Origin: Sclerodactyla briareus
Taxonomy: Eukaryota; Echinodermata; Holothuroidea; Dendrochirotida; Sclerodactylidae
Reading direction: 5' to 3'
Length of the DNA: 64,000 nucleotides
Assembly (NCBI GenBank): GCA_026419785.1
Contig: JAODTK010005757.1
Coordinates: forward strand, 62,001 to 126,000
Shown here one piece after another: positions 35,201 to 47,600 of the stretch (the first letter of the stretch is position 1; every line of letters begins with the position of its first letter). The notes under the pieces are model-generated. The model had not been told where the DNA came from. It was given only the letters and a program-made list of their open reading frames with translations, and did not search any database. Position numbers and translations under genes: made by a program.

Positions 35201-37439
35201 ACGATCCTGTTCTCCTGTAAAAACTGATCATTTATGCCCCCGGGAGACGTATTCCTTTCTCTCAACTGCTAAGCGCTGTCTCCTTTCGATGTGAGCTCAT
35301 AGTTCTGACCGCCATTGACTCCAAACCCAGGCAGGCGGGTCTTTGCTTACCTCCTATGTTTATATTGATTTGATCTTAATTGTAACCGAAAAAGTCGGGG
35401 CTCATCAAGGTTTTGTTTTACCAGAATCTCATAATCAGATCGAGTTTGCCCAACACACGAAACCATGGCTCTTTCTGATTGTCGTTCAAGAGAAAACAAG
35501 GAGTCCAAATTGAAACTGGGTCTTAGTGACCCCAAATCGCAAAACCTTTGAAGTTCGTAGCATACGCAATGTTAACGAGAGAAAAACAGAAAAAAAAAAC
35601 CGGAAGGCAATGAATTCGGCTTTGTCTTGTCATGTCACTTCATTATTACAAATAAATTCGCGTCCAACACTGGCTGAAAATTGACAAAATTTGATTTTAT
35701 TCCTCATGGTGTGGAGGATAAAAACAAAAGCAAAATGAATGCGGAACAGAAACGGTACAAACCGTAGGTATTTCCGGTTCGTGGAATGAGCCGATTCTGA
35801 TTGGAATCTCTGTGGGAACTAGATAAAGTAATATGTACCATCATTTAGTCCACCAAAGATATTTCACAATGAGAGTAGTGTGATAACCAAGTTCTGGGTT
35901 ACATATGTGATAGGTACGGTTTGTACAGGCCGTTATATAAACATGATAGTATATTAAAACAATATTGAAGGGTACAATATTAGTTTCAATATCCCGTATG
36001 AGCACCCACTCCAAATATCCGCCCTCAGTTAAGTAGGGCCTCCTATCGCAAACTGAAACAGCACTGTAATCTAGTACACGTCGCAAACTTATTTTCAAGA
36101 AAGTTAATCAGCAAATCAGTCATGAGAATTCGGTTAGGAATCGACCCGCTGGACATGATGTTGTGAGTGTGAATGCCATCGGCATGAAACTTGAAAAAAA
36201 AACGTGATCATGCGGTTTCATGTAATTGGTACTGATGTAGTGAACCTTCTGATTTTACTCTGGGCTTCTGCACTACTACTTACATAGTACTGCGTCTCCG
36301 TGAGAGGGTTCTGGAACCACATTCTTATGTATCTTTTCAGAGATCCTGAAATTACAACTTTTTAAACAAGGAGAAGTTTGAAACTGTCGCTTCACGTGAT
36401 GATATTATCAAACTTCAAATTAAATTCGCGACATATAGACGATACATTACCTCACATAAATAAATGTATGGAACCGTTTAGTGCATGGATTCTCTACGAA
36501 GCCCACTTTCCAAGCGACTTGCGAGCTATTTGATGACCCCGTTTGGATCTCAGTGTCCACTTGGGAGTACCACTAAAATCGCGCTCGAATGCCGCGATCT
36601 TCGATCATTTGGTATTATCCATTCTTGCAGCTCAATCCACTGTGTTTTGCGGACTAGTGGGAATGGTTCGTCACTGTTGTTTGTTTTTCGTTTCGCAATG
36701 AACTGTGTATTAGATGGGCCAGATCCACGGAGCGTTATCTAATTGGCGAGTTCGAGTGAGTCAGCCCACACTACAGTGGAATTTTTTGCCTGGAGAAAGC
36801 ACCTACCCCTAGACTGAGTGGTGATTTTTTTGAACAATAACGTAAATAGTTCATAATATGCATGAAAAGGAAGAAAACATAAACACAATGCGATTCTCTT
36901 CCGTGGGGATGCTGTGACCAAGAGGAGTGAGAGGTAGTTGTGTGACACTGACTGCACTCCGCCGGACATTGGTTCGAGCAGTTGAATGTTTGGCTACCAC
37001 CAGCAGTGAACAGCTTCGGCAGGGGACCATTCCAAAGAAATCATTTCCATTACAACCTAATAATTCTATATTATTAAAACTATCAGTCGCCTTTCATGAT
37101 ACTTCCTGTGAACTGAAAAATCTAGTGTGAAATACGGCATGTGCGTGTTATGTGTGCCGATGGCATACGGACCGTGGACACTATGGTGTGGTAGCCGGTG
37201 AAATGATTTGGCAGAATTTTGCTAGGTTCCCTGGCCGTACATGATTACAAAAAACAACCACCAAGTAAATACGGGATGCGCGCTGTAATTCTTCTTCAAT
37301 TCTACTAGAAGCGCTTAATAGCTTAAAGGGTAACACGCAACGTGTAAGAAAATGAGATTATAAATAACGATCTAGAGTTCGCGCGCGCCACCATGATAAT
37401 GATCTACACACAAACAATCGATTCATATTGTTTACACGC
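32241..37439. other. unassigned sequence
   Basis: No recognisable gene or element in 5.2 kb. Small structures: a perfect 6-base hairpin GGTGCT/AGCACC near 34944-34959, and TGACCTCAGGTGACC near 34994-35008, a pair of receptor-type half-sites. The longest frame (33396-33761, 121 codons) shows no motif. Confidence 0.45.
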
Positions 37440-38420
37440 TTCCTCTAATTGGGCTCTCTGCCCCTGCGCCTTCTACTTACTGTGGTCTGCCACTTTCCAC
37501 CAACTACCTTAGTTGGTTCACAGTGGTTGGATTCGTCTGTTGATTACGGACATATAGGTGTTTTAATGTCTTTTAGTCGTTGTTTTCACCGATTACTGTC
37601 TCCTCCGCAAGCTTTGTTTTCCTCCTCCGTCTTTTCTTTTTGATTCTGTACCCCGCTAATCTAGTCGTCCAACCTTCCTATTCAGTTTTTTTATTTTGTT
37701 GTAGTACATTGCCTCGGTCGCTGTTGTTAACTCTCTCTCCCTGTTCTCAATGGGCTTTCTATTTTATAACTGTAGCAACACTGCCTTCTCTGCCGTCGCT
37801 TCTCTCATAATTTTGGTTTTGTGCTATTAATCTAAGTGTTCTATTCAGTGCGGATGCTTTGACTATTTGAACCTGGTTTAACTATTTGGTATGTGTTTCG
37901 AAGTGAAATATCTTCCTACAACGTTCACTAGTTGTGAACCAACTCTGTGTTTGTTCTTCCCCGCATGTGACCTCTTTCGATTGGTATGTATTTTTTTTTT
38001 CTGCTTGGTCTGTTATACATTTGCCTATTATATTCCCATCATTGCAGTACGGTGATTGGTCTCAGGTTTCCCGACCCGTCCTGCATGGAATTTGTGGCGA
38101 TTCTCTCTCTAGTTCTTTTCTTCTTCGGATATTTTCCTGTACTGTCCGTTTGTTGCAAACAATTTTAAAATGTCCTTGGAGCCGCAATTCTTCTGTTTTG
38201 CATGACACTCATCGATTTTTCTGCGCTGTTCTTACCTATTTTAAGTGACTCCATCGCATTTCTGACAGCACCTCCATCAAACAGATCATCCATTCCTCAT
38301 TTTTGGAATTTATTCAGTTTTTCATTCCGTACTATAGCGATGTGTGCAAGAGGACTTGTTTCAGCAAGGATTGCTCCTCGATTTTTTCTCTCGATCATTG
38401 AATATTAGCAGCGCGTGAAG
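37440..38420. other. pyrimidine-rich segment
   Basis: Roughly 1 kb in which the plus strand is strongly enriched in T and C, with few purine runs. All plus-strand frames are Leu/Ser/Phe-rich as a result. It stops shortly before the LTR element, whose plus strand is instead A/C-rich. No gene was recognised. Confidence 0.5.
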
Positions 38421-38623
38421 TAGTTGCCTTGATAGCGCTCTCTTGAACATTGGTCATTCCTGCATGCTTTTTACAAATCTAAGTTCGTTCGACTCATCCC
38501 TCCTCCCTAGTGTCACATGTTCAAATGACTTTTACGACACAAATCATGCCATTGACGTAAAACAATATATTTTGTTGTTTGAACATATCAGCCTGAATTA
38601 TGTCACATTCTTATAACAAAATC

Positions 38624-39408
38624 CAAAACTACCCCCGTGCACTAGAAGACCATACCAAACACATCTCACTGGCCAATAGTGAATTGCGACTGTATAATAC
38701 CTTCACACAGCATTAACGAAACCATACATTTCAACCTGATCTTACATAGCCGTAACGAACTATACTTTCAATTGACTGTCATGTCAATACTAAAACGGGT
38801 GTTCAATCTCCGCTAAACGTAAATTCGCCCCTGCAAGTGGACTGCGGCCTCCGCCGTGGAAAAGGTCTGCCTCTCTCAGACCGTACCCTCAAATCGTGGC
38901 GTCCCCTCGACCATCTTACAATGGATATACAAAATACTCGTCTTGAGTATTGCACTACTCGTGCCCTAAAATGTCAAATTACCCATCAAGCACACCCATA
39001 CACCCACACACATATACACGGGGGAATTCCCAAATTTGATAAACAGCGCTAATTACACTTGAGAGTCTGACAATTAACAATTCTACCATTGCTCTATTCC
39101 ACAGTCCTCACATAACTACTCAAAATGCTCACCAATCAGAATTAATTAGGCGACATGGCCCATTCATCCATACCAACCCTTAGTCCTATTTTTGAACATT
39201 TATTCAAAAGGAACCACAATTGGGGATACTACAAAACCCTACTTACAAAAATTGGACCCTAATTCCAAATGAGGAAACAAACACTCCACTTATACGGACT
39301 GAAGTCCCCAACATTGATAATCGGATGTTATAATAAGATTGCCCATTTTCGTTGATTAGGTTAATGCATCAAATAATGATGACGATCCATACAACTACTG
39401 TAATGACA
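38624..39408 (-). repeat. 3' LTR of the Gypsy fossil
   Basis: About 785 bases aligning with 41509-42411 in the same order. Shared blocks include AACTACCCCCGT, AACGAAACCATACATTTCAA, CCGCTAAACGTAA, ACACATATACACGG, CCAAATGAGGA and GCATCAAATAA. The minus-strand 5' end is probably near TGTCATTACAGTA, and a purine-rich GGAGAAGGAGGAAAT lies just upstream of it as a possible polypurine tract. Boundaries are accurate to about ten bases. Confidence 0.8.
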
Positions 39409-41508
39409 GTTTGTGCCGTAATTTCCTCCTTCTCCGTTCTAAGAATTACACGGGAGTGGTCATGGCTGTATTGCCAAGAAGCCCAGTCCTCCACAGTACA
39501 TACACAGCGGGAGCTGTACAAGTACGATCACTCTTTAGAAACTTTCCTCTCACGACCCCTGGGCCATAGTGTCATTCATCCTTTAAACCCCCGACCCCTA
39601 CTCAAATGGCACAATCCTTTGTCTCCCCACGCTACATGGTCATCGGCTAATCCGTTGTACTCTTGACACACTACTACTATAATCGCCCGATTGTCCCTAT
39701 CACCAGTAGGTTCGCGCTATGGCACGCGCCAAGGCAACTTTCCTGCTTCCTCCCGATGAGGTCAAAAGGAGTCACCGACAATCCACTCCCCTCTAAGAAT
39801 GTACCACATTTCCACACTTCTTACCAGTTCAGGAACCCACTAAGGTATTCTGCACCACATTGCCGCGAACCATTAATTACCTCTATCCTGAACTTCTATG
39901 GTTGCGGCTGCGCGTTTGGTGACCTTCAGCGCCTTTGCATATTACCTCACTGACTGATGATCCTCTCCACCATTGAATTACCTCCTGTTATAAGAATGGT
40001 TCAAACTTCATTATCGCCAGACGATAGCACGGCCATTCTCGTTTTATACGGCATAAGGCACGCATCGCGCGGTTAGTGCGTTCTCAATCGCGTACGCGAC
40101 GGAGAAGAAGCACACCGTCGAATTCTCGCAACAATATCGCACCAATGCATACGTATGACGCGTCAGTTCTTAGACAGAACGTTTCAGATCCGGCAACATG
40201 CTTTTGAGCGTATTGAAAGCTCGTGCCTCTGACTGTCCCAACAGTGACAGCCAGGGGGTCTAGTAGTCCGGTCGTTTTTGCGTGTGAGTTCGTAAGAGGC
40301 ACGGGTAATTCCAGCGACAGCGAAAGTAGGCTGAGCCCCAAGGTGGTAATTACAAGTCCTTATGAAACGATAGTCGATAGTTGGGTATTAGTTCAGGTCG
40401 CACGAGTTTCGGAGAAGATCGGACTTCGCGCATTTGGTTTCAATGTCCTATACCCAACGATATGAACCAGGGTCCTCGACTCCTCATAACCCGACAACGG
40501 AGGGTTGTTCACATAGTGGACATCGTGGCTTTTCCTAGGGTGTGCATTCCGGTACATCTGTCAACACACATTAAAACGCAACAGATAATTCGCCGGAATA
40601 TTCGGACGTTTGTTGATTCGTCAGCGGCATGCTGATGTTTACATCATGCACGGTCTCTTCACAGGCCGGGTGGGTGTAATCGAGTTGCATCAAACCCATC
40701 GCGCTTTAGAGGTTCAGATACGAAACGTAGTCTCCTCTACAACCGAGGTGACACGTTTGGTCGGTGTTTCACGGCCCGTGAGCGCTTTAAGCATATTCCG
40801 CATGGAAGGTGTTCTGACTATGCCAAGATTATGACAATAGTTCATGGTACCCACTTAGGAGTACGGAACAGTTTGTTGCGGATATCAGTTGGGAGGATGG
40901 GAGCGAATACTCATCGCCCCCAAACCTCGAAATTCCGATCCCTCGAGGGCCGTTGTAGTATTTCCCAGGGAGATCGGTCAATCTCTGTAATTCTTGACTT
41001 TGCACGCTATAACGTGCTCCTAGGCGCTCCTTCAGGTCAAGGGGAATGTATGTTGTCTTGTTTCGCGTTCGTCACTCCTAACTGCCTTCCCGACCATATT
41101 CCTTCAGTATAGCCATTGGATACGAACAGTTCTCTCTTACGACAAAAAAAGGTTTTACCGGCGAAAATCCAGGATGCCCTGTCTGCACTCTTCCCTATAC
41201 GCATAACAGCAACGCGTTGAGATATCGACCCAGGAAATAGCGCGGTTTTTTGCGCACATTTCGTTTAGGCTGCTTAAGCGAGGCCATCGAAGCGCTGGCG
41301 ATCAGCCCGAACATCCCAAGCCTGTAAACGCCACCAATAATGAGGTAATAGATAGGATTTTTCCATGCACCAATGTCTCGAAGTGCCTGTGGAAAGAGAA
41401 AACTCGTTTCCACAGGCGAATACAAGCTACAAGTACCATCTAATGGCCCCTTAGTCGAGGATACAAGCACTGTTTGCCCCGTAACTTGATCGTTTATGAC
41501 CTATTTTT
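39409..41508 (-). other. internal region of the Gypsy fossil (reverse transcriptase/RNase H remnant)
   Basis: Only the distal reverse transcriptase and RNase H domains (about 39.72-40.47 kb) are recognisable. The part nearest the 5' LTR (40.5-41.5 kb) contains open stretches I could not assign. The space after RNase H, about 300 bases, is too short for an integrase, so that part is missing or was never downstream in this lineage. Confidence 0.75.
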
Positions 41509-42411
41509 CTGACAACTACCCCCGTACACCAGACTCTGAGAACCGGGAACCTGCTATTTCCTACCCCCCCCCCTCAAAAAAAACTGGTAATGTCTAATTT
41601 CCCCTATAACAAATATACCATATACCATAGTGCACGGTGGACCATCCAAAACACATTTCTCCACTGACCAATAGGAATGCAACTGTGTATACTTATTAGC
41701 CCTTTTTAACACGGAAACCATACAGTTCAAACTGACCGTGTACATAGCCTTAACGAAACCATACATTTCAAACCGACTGTCAGTGACAAAGCATATTAAA
41801 AAACAGGTTGGCGATAAATAAGTCTAATCTACCGCTAAACGTAATCGCCCCCTTTGTCGAATGCGGCAATCCGGCCTCTACTCAGAACGTAATCCGTCAA
41901 TCGTGAGTTCCCTTCGACCACCACAATGAATTACAAAATACTGTCTTAAGTATGCACTACTTGTGCCACGAAAATATTCAAATTACACATACGAAACACA
42001 CACATGCACACATCACACATATACACGGCGGAAATTTCACAACTTTGAATAAATGCAAAGTTAATTACAATTGAGGGCTTAGGGGGGAACAATTACATTT
42101 TAACCATTGCGCTATCCACTGCTCTCACACAACTAGTCGAAATGTTCAACCTAGGGGGAATTAGTTAAAGGCGTCATTGCCGACTCATCACATACCGACC
42201 TGTAAGTCATATTTAAAACCCTAAATTCACACACACAACAAAAGGGGAAACCACACCCTACTTAAAAAGTGACCCAGAATCCCCAAATGAGGACAACAAC
42301 TACTCACAAGTATACGGAGATGAAGTCGTCCAACATGGATTCGAAGTTACAAGATTGCCTATTCGCTGGGTAAGGCATCAAATAAGAATGACTTACAAAA
42401 TACTGTATTCA
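41509..42411 (-). repeat. 5' LTR of the Gypsy fossil
   Basis: About 900 bases, the partner of the LTR at 38624-39408. It is longer mainly because of a segment of about 80 bases near 41540-41630, containing a C-run (41564-41573) and an A-run, that the other copy lacks. The first base pairs at the left (TGACAACTACCCCC) and the right end near TACTGTATTCA are compatible with TG...CA termini in the minus orientation. No convincing primer-binding site was identified beside it. Confidence 0.8.
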
Positions 42412-43179
42412 GGTGGGCCGGACCTGGGTCAGGAATTAGCCGGAAATTTTGCTAATCTGGGAATAATTTCCAGACCCAAAACGTTTTTCCTCCAATGTTG
42501 TATGAATGTGTTACTAACATTAACTGCCAAATATTAACCTCAAACCCAACGTTAGGGCAACCCGTAACATCTGCAGACATTTGAGAGGCCTAAACGGAAT
42601 CGGCAAGAAAAAGATCACATATAGGAATCATTTGCAATGTGATGTGATGTAAAGCTATACACCAAGCCAAGACAAAAACCATCCAATGATCGTGAATATA
42701 TCCAATGGTGCATATATACTGATGAGAGACGGAAGCGTTACTGTTCTTCAATCAGCCTTCACAGACGGCTGATGGCCAGTCAGCCATAGCGGGTCGGCCA
42801 AAACGGCCCTGTTTGACAGGTTTGCGAAAAGGTGAACACTTGGAGCATCTCCTTGTTGTACAGGTACCAAAAAGGAGGGTGGAAATGGTAAATTGCCATT
42901 TCCAGTTTATTTATCATGGTCCAGATTACACTCCAACGGCACTACATCTGTTAACGTAAGGTGGGCGGACTGAGCAAACAGAGACGCCTACCACCAACAA
43001 AGGTGGGCCGTTGCACAACATTTCTCTCGTTGGCCAACCGCACATACGGCGTGGACGGATTTTGTTTGCAGAGCATGTCCGCTGGTTGCCAATGAATCTA
43101 TTCCCCAGTTCAAATACCCCTTATCGACCATGCACCACTCCACTATGCTTCTCCAGACTTTTGTCGGATTTTCGAGTGT
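42412..43179. other. flank of the Gypsy fossil, with an imperfect inverted repeat
   Basis: At 42425-42476 GGGTCAGGAATTAGC is followed by GCTAAT and then TTTCCAGACCC, an imperfect palindrome able to fold back on itself. Repeated GGCC/CGGCC words near 42765-42820 give another weakly self-complementary patch. No gene was recognised. Confidence 0.45.
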
Positions 43180-44600
43180 TTCACTTAGAACAAAGAACGG
43201 GTTTCGCTCGGCCATAGGAATGGTCCGCCGCCGGCAGAGGGGGGGGGGGGACTACACAGGTTCGCAACGGCCTGAGGAGAAATCGATCCGGAGGGCGTGG
43301 GTTCGGGTGTCACCGGGGGTATCGAAGGTCACATCCGATGCCCCAGTTCGACCTTTCCCTGAGAACAGGTGGCTGCTTACAGCAAACGCCGCGGGCTTTA
43401 GGACGAGCGCGACGCATAGCTTCAATAACGGGTCACGGAAACGCTGCTGGCGACCACGTTTACCCCCTCTTATGATCGCGGGCCGACACGGGGGAAGTCC
43501 TCACTAGGACCCACTCAGTCAATCCAGTTCACAAGCACTGAGTCTGTCCTGGGTAGGACAAAGTTCCCCGCCCCTTTTGCGACTATCGCACCAGGCGACA
43601 ATGACGATGGATGGCGGTGGTTGCATGCGCGTCAACTCTCTCTGCAACGGCCAGCAATGCGCGGTCACGACCTTCTGTGCCAGGCGTTTCACGCGGTGGC
43701 GTGGAAGTCGATGCCCCTCTCCTCGTCGGGACGGGCTCCACGCGGGATCGTTCCCTTCCCTTGCTTCGTCAGTCGGGTTCTTACCGAGGCTTCATGGGAG
43801 TGCGACGCCACGCCCCTGCTGGCCGCCACCTCCTCCGCTCACTCAGAAGGCCGAACGGCTACCTACGGCAAAGCATGCCCTGTGTCTCTTTGCGCCGGTG
43901 ACTAATATCGCCAAGCGCTTCCGAGGCAAGCGGATTTAAGGAAAGAGTGCGGGAGTTGCCACATACTTACGCCAGGCAGTCCACGCTTGATTCGCTCGAT
44001 TCCGACTTTTAAGTTCCGTACGTGGACGCCGTTCACGAATGTAATCCATGGATGCTCCGTGAATGGCTGACCCTCTTCTACAGGGGTAGCAGGTGTCGAT
44101 CGGAATTACGGTTCGCCATCGTGGCGGCACCATCGCGTTTCCGAATGGGCGTTCCTTGGTGACAATGTGACGCCATACGCAGTTCTTGCGGGGGATGTTC
44201 AACAAGCGTCCCACGATGCTGCGCGGGGCTGCAACGTGGTCTCCACTGGTGCCATCGCGTACTCGCGGGGTCGCGGTACAAGCAACAGGAACAGGAACCA
44301 CGGAGCTTCTTCCCATAAACTGTCTTTTTGTCGCGATGCATCAACTGCAATAGTTGTATCACGCGCCCACTACTGCGCCGGGTTAGGACGACACCTGGTC
44401 CGACGGCTTCTGCCTCTATACACCCGGCTTCCTTAGCGAAGAACCAGTCGTTGCATTACACCGCAGGGTCCCCCGGTTAGAGCCTGTGATTGTACCTCGA
44501 GAGGACACGTTCAATCCGACGTTTGATCAGCTCTCTGCCTCCGGCCTCGCAGCCGAAATACACCGTCTTCAAGGATTTCATTTTGCGCTGGGTCGGTGCT
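43180..44600. other. GC-rich, CpG-rich island
   Basis: Composition jumps from the roughly 40 percent GC background to about 60-70 percent (60 percent at 43561-43620, 72 percent at 43801-43860), with frequent CpG. All three plus-strand frames are open for about 290-330 bases around 43.6-43.9 kb because stops are rare in such DNA, so no frame can be chosen there. A G-run of 12 lies at 43239-43250. The island could be coding DNA of a gene or element not recognised here, a promoter-type CpG island, or inserted foreign DNA. Its right edge is gradual. Confidence 0.6.
43971..44077 (-). CDS. exon-like segment in the GC island, unknown product
   Basis: On the minus strand, CTACCCCTGTAG (acceptor-like) is followed by 107 nt and then GTAAGTATG, a near-ideal donor. 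In one phase the segment encodes 35 residues without a stop, with a protein-like mix (TEHPWITFVNGVHVRNLKVG). A second phase is also open. The quality of both boundaries and the codon make-up make it the best internal-exon candidate in the window, but I do not recognise the family. I found no partner exons, and a 107-nt open segment in GC-rich DNA is not rare. Confidence 0.25.
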
Positions 44601-47600
44601 CGATCCAGCCCATGTTTGTCCCAATTTTCAGTCCGGGCCAATGACCGTTAGAGGCCTCATAACTTCTCCACAGCGTGCGTAACTGTGAGGTATCACTTGC
44701 AAGAACTCTTGAGGTGTGGACTCCTGAAAGGACTCGGACACTAAATCTTATTCCATCATATGGTGAAGCCATTTCAAACAGGTGCTAAAGATACTTGATA
44801 ACGGATACCCCTATGATATTCACCAGTAACATCCATGGTCCACATCTCACACGCTGTAGATAGACGGCCACCTTAGCTTATTTTACCAGTTTTCTTTTTG
44901 TCAGGGATGAGATTGTTTGCAAAACTAAGTGATTCATGTTACAGAATACTCTGGTCTAATTGACGCCTTTCTTTCCTCTACAACTGAGATATGTTATTTA
45001 GCCGCATCATCCTTGCTCCGCAACAACAACGTCCCCTGTGTTCCAGGTACATTACAAGGCACAACTACGTACCTGAAGTACATTACTTCCCGAATATCAT
45101 CTATTATATTTCACGTATATACCCCATCGATCGAGGCGCAACACATGGCTCCGAATCCTAGTTCCGAAAACTCTGTGATGAGCTGCTGCGTAAGTATTTT
45201 GCGTTTCCAAATACTGTACATCGTGTTGCATACTTGTATTTGTTACTTAGCTGTGTAGTTAGTGGGTTGTTTGAATGGTGCGTTCAGCGGCATTATTAGG
45301 ACCTGTACAAACGCATACCACCCAGGGTGCCTTTATATGGGACTTTCAAATTTGCGTGGACTTCGACTCGGAAAGTCTCTCCGCACCACGCCCCAGTGGG
45401 CTTTTCCCTACCAAATCCTAGCGAACTAGTCGGGGACACACATCACTGGGGTAGTTGGAGGGCTCGATCTTGACCAATCGCTGAAGAGCGCGAACTATAG
45501 GCTTTTGAAAATGCAAACACAGGTGCAAATTGTTCAGCTGGTAGGAGTGGTCCCACGCTTCCATTATCGACTTCCACAGTCTGCTGGTAGGGCTAAATCT
45601 AGCGCCCACAGCTTCGCGAGTTGTGGGCTTAGATTCTATTCATATGCTGGTGCGGATAGCACCCGAGAGCAGTATCCCCCACTTTTATAGGTTCTTTAGT
45701 AGTATTCCTAATGATTAGGCCTAAATTCCCGCCACTAAATCATCCAGGGGGCACGAATAAAATTGACACTTGGGATACCCGGCCAAGGATGGTTTTCAGG
45801 AATGTGACTGATGTTTCCCCAAAATTAAACGATAGCTTATAGAAAAGCACTGCTGAAAAATATTTGATGGAAGTAATCGTTATAGTAAGGAAGGCCGTTA
45901 ACGTCCCTCCTTATTCCGCATATTTTGGTTAATGTTACCGTGTTCACCAGAGCTGCTGAATTGGCCTCACTGTATCTTATATGTTCTCTTCAACTGCCCC
46001 AAAATGATAAGGATCATCCTACTTCCAAATAGCGACCCTTCATTTCTCCGAAAACTTTTCATGCTCACACTAGATTTTGACCTCTGTTGACCTCGAGTGG
46101 ACGCTTGGATCTACTCCTTACCATGGAGCTTCGATATATTTATAATATGGGCCGAGCAGTTGGTCCGACTGAATTACTTAACGTACCTGTTCGTAACGCT
46201 ACGCACCATGTTCTGAAACATCTGTAGTGCAGTCGACGGCTTCGTACGAATCGTAGCAACGATACGTCATGTCATATCATTCATATACCGTTGCCGTATG
46301 AAGGAATCACATCGTTGGTGAAACGATTCTTGGTAGATCGTACAGTCTTGAGATTCTGAGATTCCGTCGAAGCTTAGCGAGACCAGTTTGATATGGTTTA
46401 CGACGAGGTGCTGTTCAGCAACCTCATGTTCATTATCACTAGTAGAACATGGACTCAGCAGGCAATCTTATCACCCGTAACCGTAATCCAGTCGATTTGA
46501 TAGAGGGAACTCGACGTTCGATAAAATTCAGTGCGATTGTGCGAACAAGGTGTGATGGTAAAGGGCATAGCCATAGTATGCAAACAACGGGAATGAATAT
46601 GGTTGTGATGGACGTAACTGTGCGTTTGGGGGCGATCAATATAACTGGTGACATGCGTATTAGTGCCATAATTTCATCATGCGTGGGTTAACAGTTAGTC
46701 CTGGTAACTGTTAGTGTGTATGTGTATGTTGTTTCGTGTGGCTATGGACTCTTTGTTTCAATGAATCACTTATATCAGGTAGGCAGACTCAATCTACTGA
46801 GCATAGGACAAGACCAGATAGGGCATAAATGACAGACCATGCTTTCTTACTTGTCAATATGAAAGGGTGGACTAGACGAAATGATAAATAACGCCCGCCG
46901 CTCCGGGTAAATTTCAAATTAGAATGGTTATCTAGAATCTCCACTTAATTCCAAGTCAATGCAGGACAAAGGCAGAACTTTGTGCGGCTAACATGGACAT
47001 ATCTCTCTCCTACGAGTTGCCGCTAGACTAGTTCTGAAACTGGGATGGAGTGCTGTCCAAAGTATGACTTTCAATGGCTATTCTTTGTACCCACTTCCAA
47101 GAAAATAAATAGCATTATCACAAGGTCCTATTTGTTCCTGTGACATGTCGATATCAGTCCTCGGAGCATAAATAACGGGGATGTTATCTAATTAGTGCAG
47201 AAAATATTCAAACGCACTAGGTCACTAGTAATTATTTTGCAGGTTTCCTCTCTCCCTCTTCATAGGCCATCTCAATTTGTTATTTCCCGCAAGCGCCAAT
47301 AGAACTAAGCAAAACAGGATACACATAGGCATTACTAATGTGGAGGAAATGAAAACACAAAAACAATCAAAACAAACGTACGTACCAGTGATCCATTCTC
47401 AGATTTCGAACTGACAATCGAGGCTTCGACTAAACATCCACATACATTTGGTAAGCGGATGGCGGATATTATCCAAAATGCACTGGCACTAGTAGGAGAC
47501 CTAGGGAAATGGAAATTAGTAAAAATGGCTGAAAGCCGGGAACGTTACTGGGAGGACAGTAGACGTTGACCATCATAAATACAAGCAATCAGTTAACGAA

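Larger units (their letters stand above)
38624..42411 (-). mobile_element. broken Gypsy-type LTR retrotransposon (fossil)
   Basis: Two long direct repeats in the same orientation flank about 2.1 kb of internal sequence. The internal region encodes, on the minus strand, recognisable Ty3/Gypsy reverse transcriptase/RNase H. Visible parts are a HIVG..KPN-type segment near 40.45 kb, a CNY..FAV-type connection region near 40.3 kb, the RNase H signature FCLRTDAS near 40.15 kb, VAYA..L and KFEPFL further along, and a GADYLS-like end near 39.72-39.75 kb. The order and orientation are right for Gypsy. No gag, protease or integrase was recognised. The element is clearly broken, with several reading-frame breaks and large losses. 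By-eye LTR divergence is high (roughly a fifth or more of positions, with many gaps), suggesting an old insertion. No target-site duplication is confirmed. Confidence 0.85.

Noticed and set aside
43577-43939. Three overlapping plus-strand ORFs of about 94-120 codons in the GC island
   Set aside because: All frames are open together because stops are rare in GC-rich DNA, so none can be chosen and none shows a motif.
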